Shown here: one piece after another, positions 56,057 to 64,000 of the stretch | How positions within the stretch are numbered: the first letter of the stretch is position 1 | Layout of the letters: every line of letters begins with the position of its first letter | Assembly: GCA_050084515.1 (NCBI GenBank) | Contig: CM114273.1 | Coordinates: forward strand, 26,722,001 to 26,786,000 | Origin: Blasia pusilla | Taxonomy: Eukaryota > Marchantiophyta > Marchantiopsida > Blasiales | DNA length: 64,000 nucleotides | Direction of reading: 5' to 3' | Notes under the pieces: generated by a model | Told to the model about the DNA's origin: nothing | The model's input: only the letters and a program-made list of their open reading frames with translations | The model's database searches: none | Position numbers and translations under genes: made by a program

Positions 56057-57501
56057 ATGTTGTCGTATAGTAAAATTATCCACTATGAAAACTCCTCTCT
56101 TATTAAGTGTTGGAGAAGTTTTATAAGTTTTAAGTAAATTAGCTCAAAAAAAGAAAATTTTATTTGTTAACCTCTTTAGGGTACCTTATGCGTGCGAACC
56201 CAACTTTAGGAAAAGAGGATATAAATGAGACATGGGAGTATAAAAGTAAAGTAGTGGGTTAGTGTATTAATGAGAATAAAACAAAAGTTATCTTGATTGG
56301 TGGCTAGGTTAGTTGGGGTAGTTTGGAAGATATGAAGTGAGTTGATAAGAACTTGGAGGAAATAACCTATAATCTATTTGTGTCAAAATTGGATTGACTA
56401 AGCATTGAGGTGAAGCTATGTAGCACAAGATAAGATTAGCTATATTTTAAACTCTTTTGGATCATTTGTGAGTATATAAAGAAGAGGGACCTTTAAGGGT
56501 TTATCACATTCTATGTCATTTCTTTAATTGTTTGTGTCATTCTTGAATGGATGGCATTGGGCTTACTTGCTCTTCCAAAGAGAGTGGATTATACCTCTTG
56601 AGAGAGTAGTTTGACCATGATTTATTCTTCGAGAGTTTTCCAAAGTCTGATATGTGTGGAAATGGTTATTTGGATAGACTTGTCATCTTCGAGGAGTCTT
56701 GCTATACTAGGGTATAGTGGATGGTTTTGGCTTGTTATTTTCCCAATGAGAGTGGATTACCCTATCGAGAGAGCATCTCCGCCAAAACCCATTCATGACG
56801 ATAATAGACGATGTTCGTCAATTATGGATAGGGATGGAGCACAAGTCGTACCAGATTTTTCTTTTCTTAACCCATACTACGTGAAGGTTATTTTCGTAGA
56901 TATGCACTTGTTTGCACTCTATCTACGAAAGCATATGCGCCAAAACCCATTCATGAGGAGAATAGAGGATGTCTTTTAATTATGGATAAGGATGGAGCAC
57001 GAGTTTAACCAGATTTTCCTTTACTTAACCCATATCACGTGAAGGTTATTTTCGTAGATATGCACTTGTTTACACTCTATCTAATCTACCACTTTGGAAA
57101 GGCATTCATGAACCAGGTCGTGAAATCTCCAACTCTAGTAATATTTCCAATTATCACGTAAAGAAGGACATGGGGCCGTACTTTGTATATCCTTATATAT
57201 GGGTCCTTGGATGTTAATATGCTTGCTTGAGTAGGATTTAACATTGTTTGTGCCATTTTTCTTATGTACAAGCGTAACATAGTTTATAAGAACTTCATAA
57301 TCATGAATTTCGGGGTTAGATTTTATGAAAAAGTGATCGTTGTGGCACTAACATTCGTGATTCCTGTGGTGAGAAATGGAGAATGTATATAGTAATTCTA
57401 TTCTAAAATGGAGAATTTGTAAGAGATTTCACCTTGCATCAACGTGTGTCGCAGCTAGACGGTTCGCCCTTACTTAAAGAAAAACTCTCAATACAATAAT
57501 T
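56057..57501. mobile_element. non-coding insertion in copy E with internal 150-bp tandem repeat
   Basis: About 1.45 kb splits the protease region of copy E. TAGCAT occurs at both sides (56051-56056 and 57502-57507), consistent with a target duplication. Inside are an LTR-like stretch with TATATAAAGAAGAGGG (about 56472) and a tandem pair, 56787-56935 and 56936-57085, sharing GCCAAAACCCATTCATGA and GGTTATTTTCGTAGATATGC. A 122-codon ORF at 56611-56979 runs through the repeat and shows no motif. Confidence 0.55.
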
Positions 57502-57518
57502 TAGCATGTCATAATCCA

Positions 57519-59320
57519 ATGGTGGATATACCCAACATATGCTCCAAGGGTTGGAGCACGAACTCCTATGAAATAGCTTTTGACAAGGAGGCACAAACAT
57601 CACCTCCATACTCATATAACATGGCCGCCAACCAAAACACGCTGACGGACATACCTCTCAATGCCACAACATTGGAAGCACAAAAGAATGGGCCATGGTA
57701 TTTTTTTGGCCGCCACCAATATTCAACTCAAACTAGTATCCTTTTGAGCATCAAAAATAGTTTGTTCCATCCAATACTCATGGTGTCGGCACTCCAACAC
57801 TTTCATCCATCCTTTGAGCATTTTGATTAGGGCCCATGAAAGGGTCTTCTTCACTTTAGACAATATGAACAACTAAGGGAGCTTGGTTTGCATCTTTGCT
57901 TTGTTTCTTTCTGGTTGGAGCTCTCTCGCTACTCCACGTGTAACCACAATGAGTGCCTTGATTTGTGCAACCCCACACATCCACTTGGATCCTCTACATC
58001 CCTACCTGCTCCAGAAGAGGTTGATACCAATGGTTCATCGGGCATATGGTTAACTCAATGTTATGGCTTGAATCTATTTTTGAAGTTGCTCAATTTGGGT
58101 AGCCATCCCATCCTTACAAGTACATGGAGCCTCCATAGACTTGTCTAGGTGGTGGGCCTTGCCCACCTCCATATGCACGTTCATCATCTCGTCCTCCCAT
58201 GGGACCACCTGTTGGTCCTCCGTCTTTGCGCACTCTAGATGCACTTCATCCCTTAACTCTCTCTGGACCCCTCTCATATTCCTTATGTGGTTGTAACTCG
58301 AGGTGGAATGTGGAGCACCTCTCATGGGTATGATCATACTACTCACTTGGCATGTCTAGTCCCTCTAGTGATGGGTCTTACCACATGCCCAACTAGTCAC
58401 TCTTGGCTGTTATTGGCCCGCATATGGTGGCATAGGCCTTGGCCAAATGGGGACTTATAGACCTCCAAAAACACTCCGCTCTCTAGTTGGACACTACTAC
58501 ACCTATGGAGTGGTCGCTCCTTACAATGTCTCTCTCACATGGCTTAAGGATGTTATGCTCTCCTCTTCCATATTGTGCTCAATACGCTCAATCAACTCCA
58601 AAACGTCTCTCAAAGTAGCTAAGGTATGATAAAGCAAAGTCACATCCTTCATCCTTCTCTGCAAATCATGCTCTAGTGCTCTGTACCATGCTTGGAAAGC
58701 TTGGGCCTCGATCACTCCTTAAGTGACATTAACCAATTTCCACAAGAGTGTTAATGCCCAGCACAAACTTTCTCTAATCCATCAATGGAATTTATGGATG
58801 CTCTTCAACTTCTCAATCCATACTCCCTAGTAGTTCCTCTTTAGCTCCGTGGAGAACTCAACCCTAGGGTTGAACCTCGAAAAAACTTGATTGGACGATG
58901 AAAGTGCTCCTAAGTGAGACATCCCTCCTTAGGCCTCACTAGTAGTAGAGGAGGTAGCCTCTTCTGTCTCCTCCTCATCATCCGAAAATAGTTTTATCCA
59001 TAACACATAGTGTGGATTGTAGAAAAGTTTCCAAGCCTTGAGCTCCATTGAAAACTTCGCCAAGAACTCATGGTAGTCATCCTTCGGCGGCCCCTCCAAG
59101 GGTTGAAAAATGTCGTTCCAAGTTGTAAAGGGGATGAACTCTTGGAGTTCCTCCCCCTCTAGGAGTCAGACCAACTTCAAAACTCTAAAATAAAGTCGTG
59201 AAACTCAATGGTCCCCATAAGAACCTATTTGGTCCTCTACCCTAATTATTTGTCTCATATGCCCACGAGTGAAAACCACTAAGTACCTTGGGTGATGTAG
59301 TAGGAAACTCCTCCATTGAA
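57519..59320 (-). pseudogene. gypsy gag and region before the protease, copy E
   Basis: Frame 58715-58521 reads MIEAQAFQAWYRALEHDLQR and VLELIERIEHNMEEESITSL, matching gag of D (VEAIQSWYAMLDRTLHTRVR and TVENIERNMAEESV). Frame 58346-58074 corresponds to the basic spacer after the knuckles. 57830-57519 corresponds to the pre-protease region (a plus-strand shadow ORF covers it). The gag start region lies near 59300. All are interrupted by stops. Confidence 0.65.
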
Positions 59321-60060
59321 GTCTCTCCTTTGTCTGAAGATGACACAAAGGGAGGTTGAGTTCATCCCTCATGGGAAGATCCTCAATACCTCACATGACT
59401 CCGTGTAAGCCCTTGGATGCTACTCTCAACACCTCGTCTCTTAGAACCACAAAAGAATGTTGTGGTGAAACTCGTGCACCTCTCACATGGTCACTATCAC
59501 CCTTGTGAGTAAACATGTCGCAATCAAAAAGACACTCCCTCACTCTATGAGATGTATGATTTGGCAAGCGGTGTGATGCGGAAATAATCTACGTTGCCCT
59601 ATCCCCTAGTCAACATAGAGAAAAAATTATCCCTCTTAGCATCCCACGTATGTATGTGCCGCCTACTATCATACATTAATGATGCTCATAGCCCCCCCTC
59701 AAACCAAACTCTACACAAATACTTAACGCTCGGAATCCCTCACAAGTACAGGACAAGGTCTAAGATGGGTAACCTGAAACACAACGTCAATACCACTCCT
59801 CGATGATTGTAACTTGATCCCAACTTGGTCGTAAGATCAAATTTCCCGAGTTGTGGATTGGATGCACTCCTCGATATTGACATGATTTAATTCTCTTCAA
59901 TAATGTGGTACAGTAACAAGGGGTATGATATGGCTATGGTGGCACAATACAGCTACAATTGTAACAACACGTCACTTAACAACGTGGTGCGGCTCTATGA
60001 TCAAGAAAATGTCGTGCACCCTTGAGCAAAAATCGGCAGCGCCTTGGTTCGGATCTCTAA

Positions 60061-61435
60061 GCATTTGAGAGTAAGAATGATATCTCAAAATCACCAATCA
60101 AACTATCATCTAACATTGTTGGACGACCCAAAAAAAAATTTGGTTGGCATGAGGCGATTGATGACAAGAAGGCTACACGTAGACATAATTTTGGTTTGAC
60201 ATGCAAGAGAAACTATGGAGTTTATTTAACATATTTTTTTAATTAAATTGGATATGTTTTTTTATATATGATCGTATTTGTGTGGTTTCCAACTTTATAA
60301 GATATATGGATAATAAAAAGAATGTATGTTATGTTAGGATGTGTATGTGCATGATACAAGAGAGGATTGCAAACTAGATTGTACCAAAGACATTTGGTAG
60401 ATTTGAACCTATAGTTTCTATTGGTGGCTATGGCTTATCATTTTAGTCGATAGACATTTGTATTATCATTTTCCCATATTTCATACTCTATGGGAGAGAG
60501 GGGTATTTATTGTCACCTCTTCATCATTGACCTTGAAGATCCAAAGGTGCAAATGAGTTTTATCTTGAGAAAAAAAAGTTATTTCCTAGAGTTACATCTA
60601 TGGGATGTGGAAACTTATTTATCACTGAATGTTGTGATATTTTAAGATATATGGAAAATCATGAAGGTTTCTATCAACCAATTATTTAGAGGCTCCATGA
60701 AGGCAATTAGGCCTATTTTCAATAGAGAATGCTAATGACATTGGATGTGATGGCATGACATTCTATTTTACGAGTGCAAAAGTTTATGCCTTTAATAGTC
60801 CTAAAATTAGAGGATTGTGATGGTACTATTTGGAATATTGTGTATATAAGTATATGTCACGTTATTTTCCAAACATTTATGGGAGTGTTTATTGAAGCTA
60901 GACAATGGTTTATCTAAGATTGAGATGTACATTGTGTGAGTACAACCATGATGCTACTTTATGATTGGCGACCACGATGATGACATGTCTTTTCTTTGAT
61001 ATTTCCTCTTGATTTGATCCCTCTAGGGTTTTGGATTTATCCTAAAGATATACGTGCTTACATTAGGTAAAATTGGAGATAAAGCTTAATTTTATGGATT
61101 TGAGAAAGATAAGTAAAGATGAAATGATACAACACTTGGTTTCTTGATCTTAGCACCCGAAATACGCACATCATTATCATTTAGATTGATATTGTGGCTA
61201 TTTTGGAGTTTGAGAAACCCAACCACCTAGTAGAGGAGCAATTGGGATATGTTAGTTTATCTTCGAGATCCTACTATGATGGTCGTCGATGATAGATAGA
61301 GACTCGATTGGTTGCAAAAGAGGATGATGTCGGATTAAGATTTAAAGTCCTACTTTCACTTGCAAGCATGACTTCAAGGAAGTCAAAAACCTATAAATTT
61401 TTTAATTCACCAAGAATATCAAAATTGGTGTTAAC
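60061..61435. other. AT-rich, no recognisable gene
   Basis: No ORF above about 60 codons and no motif. Probably old transposon sequence between copies E and G. Confidence 0.4.
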
Positions 61436-61800
61436 ATCGAAAGCTACAAGCCATGGGGCATGGTACATAGCAATGGCCATCCCCAACAATGTACTTTACT
61501 CAAGCTCCACCTGAGCATTAGCAATATGAGTCATTGCACTTGCTTCTCCCATCGCCCATCGTTTCTACACACCAACAACGTATATCCACTCTTATGGAAC
61601 TTTGGTAAGGACCCATTGATGGGATCCTCATCTTCTTTTACAACGTAAATGACTGAGGAAGTCTGGTCTATTTTCTAGCTTTCCCTCTCTATGGATCCAA
61701 CTCTACGACTGGTCCACGCCTAACAACAACGATTGCCTCCATATGTGCAGAGTGCTGCAATGTGGTGCACGACATCCAATCGATCTTGCTAAATAATAAG
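61436..61800 (-). mobile_element. DNMT-gypsy fragment G (pre-protease region)
   Basis: The sequence parallels copy D 45710-45980: GCCATCCCCAACAATGTACT, GGACCCATTGATGGGATCCT and GACTGAGGAAG occur in the same order as in D. It is a short isolated piece with no open frame. Confidence 0.65.
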
Positions 61801-62912
61801 TGAAAATTACTATTAGGTATAGATCTTCAATGCATATAACATGTCCAGGATTCAGATAGGGCTAATAAACGCTTAAAAATTGAGACATACCAATCTATCC
61901 ATATGTGCATTGTGTTCCTCTATCACCAATCGCTCCTCTTCCCCGATCTTGTATACAACACCTCCACTTGTTGGATGCTACACAAAGGAGATACATCAAT
62001 GTTCTCAACTAGTCTCATACAAACCATGTGGATGAGAACTCAATGATTCCGCCCAAAAGCCTTACTGTTATATTTGTAACAAAATAGTTCACCTCTCAAG
62101 CAAATATCCTAACAAAATATTCCTCGAGTTGTTTTGTGAGTATTCCAAAAATCCATCAGAAAACACCGTCAATCTTGTGACCTACATGCCAAACGAGTTT
62201 TTCTCAAAAGAGACGTAGCCTTCAATTAAAATACACCTTTCTCATCTTCTCATATTTTTCATTCTTTATATTCTCCAATCTTTGACTCTTTCCATTGGAA
62301 ATATCTAAAGCAATAACCGTTTGTAAATAATCGAGGATTAAGCTATAAGGATTGATTTTCCCCTTCTCCCATCCTTTCTCTCTATCGTCCTCTTCTAAAT
62401 GTCCCCCCTCTCTCCCATCTTTTTATTGGGGGTCTACGTCAAGGATTTATGAAATGATCCTTACTCTAGTTTGTATACTACTAATAATGTGGGATTGTGG
62501 TTTTTTCTGCCTGCCTATTCACGTGAGGACTAGTTGGGGCGTCAGGATATACTCCGAATTCTAATGGAGGAATATGGTTTCCGGCGAATTCTTATAGATT
62601 CTTATTTAACTCTCACACATATATGAGTGTGAGAGTTAAAGATGCCGAACTATGAGGACGACAACAATGAGACGGCAGTGGGGACGAAGATAACATAGCT
62701 GACTTAATGGATGAAGAAGTGAGCAAAAGAGAGGAAGATAGAGCGCACATTATATCTTGAGATGAGGAGGTGGATGAAATCGCATAGGGGAATGAGGAAT
62801 CGTGATATGAAAGCACTAGCGAGCAAGAGAACCGTGAGAGTGGGAGCGAGAGCCAGAGCAAAGAAAGTGATGGCAGTATTATCGCAAAAAGGACACAATA
62901 GAGTGCGAAATG
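61801..62912. other. no recognisable gene
   Basis: AT-rich, with a C/T-rich patch near 62360-62420. CTCACACATATATGAGTGTGAG at 62611-62632 is a short palindrome that could form a hairpin. The minus-strand ORFs 62939-62613 and 63078-62704 are Ser/Leu-rich and show no motif. Confidence 0.4.
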
Positions 62913-63266
62913 TGACAAAATAAGATGTGACAAATTCACTCAAATTTATTACAAATCTTGGAGATATGAAGTGGCCTAGTCCGCCCTTGCGCTCACATAA
63001 GAGCTTCCATGGAACTTGAACATGGAGATAACTCGACATATGAGAATGCGTTACGAGTGCGGCTTCCAACAATTTCACCTTTTTTTCTATTTATAGAAAA
63101 TTTTTGGATTAGATAATTTTAGTAACCCTACTCCATAAACCACTTACGTCATATTACTATGACTCCTTCAATGTATAAATTGGAACCACCAATCTAGGCT
63201 TTTCCTCATACAAGGGGGCTGATCATATTAATGGTGCTGAGAGAAGTGGATGTTGAGAATCCAACA
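62913..63266 (-). mobile_element. solo LTR of the copia family, reverse orientation
   Basis: On the minus strand it starts TGTTGGATTCTCAACATCCA and includes CCCCCTTGTATGAGGA, CCTAGATTGGTGGTTCCAA and the CGACATA...CATGTTCAAGTTCC region, like the LTRs at 15846 and 20329. No copia coding sequence or primer site adjoins it. Confidence 0.75.
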
Positions 63267-63289
63267 AGCAACAAGAAAACAAGTTAATG

Positions 63290-63990
<701 letters not shown>

Positions 63991-64000
63991 TGAGTTCAAG

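Larger units (their letters stand above)
52620..60060 (-). mobile_element. DNMT-gypsy family copy E, heavily decayed, without the methyltransferase
   Basis: Same order as copy D on the minus strand. The leader is at 60060-59500 and gag around 59300-58500, including the frame 58715-58521 with AFQAWYRALEHDLQRRMKDV. The protease region lies at 57830-57519 and 56040-55700 (LVGGAVLYPIGFILDYWEEL), the linker at about 55560-55330, RT at about 55250-54200, RNase H at 54180-53821 and integrase at 53500-52630. Between linker (about 55310) and RT (about 55250) there is no methyltransferase. The LTRs and PHD end are missing. Stops are dense, so this is the oldest large copy. Confidence 0.75.

Overview
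The window is nuclear DNA of a land plant. The main evidence is one spliced host gene of the bZIP60 type (membrane-anchored, with an IRE1 splice site in its mRNA), together with plant-type Ty1/copia, Ty3/gypsy and hAT elements. A non-seed plant such as a liverwort or moss would fit, but that is only a guess; no feature fixes the species. Most of the sequence is nested, decaying transposons. Only one gene is convincingly functional.

Layout. 1-9.4 kb is GC-balanced sequence with no recognisable gene, apart from coding-like fragments at 6.4-7.4 kb. 9.6-14 kb holds TE debris: an LTR end, a solo LTR, tandem repeats and a broken hAT transposase with a DUF659 region. 14.0-15.8 kb is a piece (A) of an unusual gypsy family. 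15.85-20.76 kb is a nearly complete Ty1/copia element with both LTRs, primer site and polypurine tract. 20.76-25.07 kb holds another gypsy piece (B), a minus-strand copia fragment and an LTR with a perfect primer site. 25.07-31.14 kb is gypsy copy C, bounded by both LTRs. 31-35.9 kb is repeats, a long TC microsatellite and two unidentified ORFs. 35.98-37.78 kb is the bZIP60-like gene, with tandem repeats in its promoter. 39.33-49.60 kb is gypsy copy D, the most complete. 49.8-62 kb contains gypsy pieces F, E and G, a tandem duplication and a MITE with 34-bp inverted repeats. The end holds a solo copia LTR and an unidentified coding fragment split by a 190-bp GA tract.

The notable system is the gypsy family in copies A-G. 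On its coding strand the order is gag, two zinc knuckles, aspartic protease, a cytosine-5 DNA methyltransferase domain, reverse transcriptase, RNase H, integrase and a C-terminal PHD finger. The methyltransferase motifs (DLFGG, PCQ, ENVP, RAHRPRLWW, MGFPTG and LGxAMDLN) are spread over copies A, C and D. The PHD finger is well kept in D and B. The element therefore carried a DNA-methylation writer and a probable histone reader within one polyprotein. No copy here is intact: stop codons, frameshifts, deletions and nested insertions have broken all of them.

The bZIP gene shows two CNGCNG hairpins placed so that cutting at both removes exactly 23 nt. That deletion would replace the transmembrane segment with a short tail bearing a nuclear-localisation-like cluster, as known for plant bZIP60.
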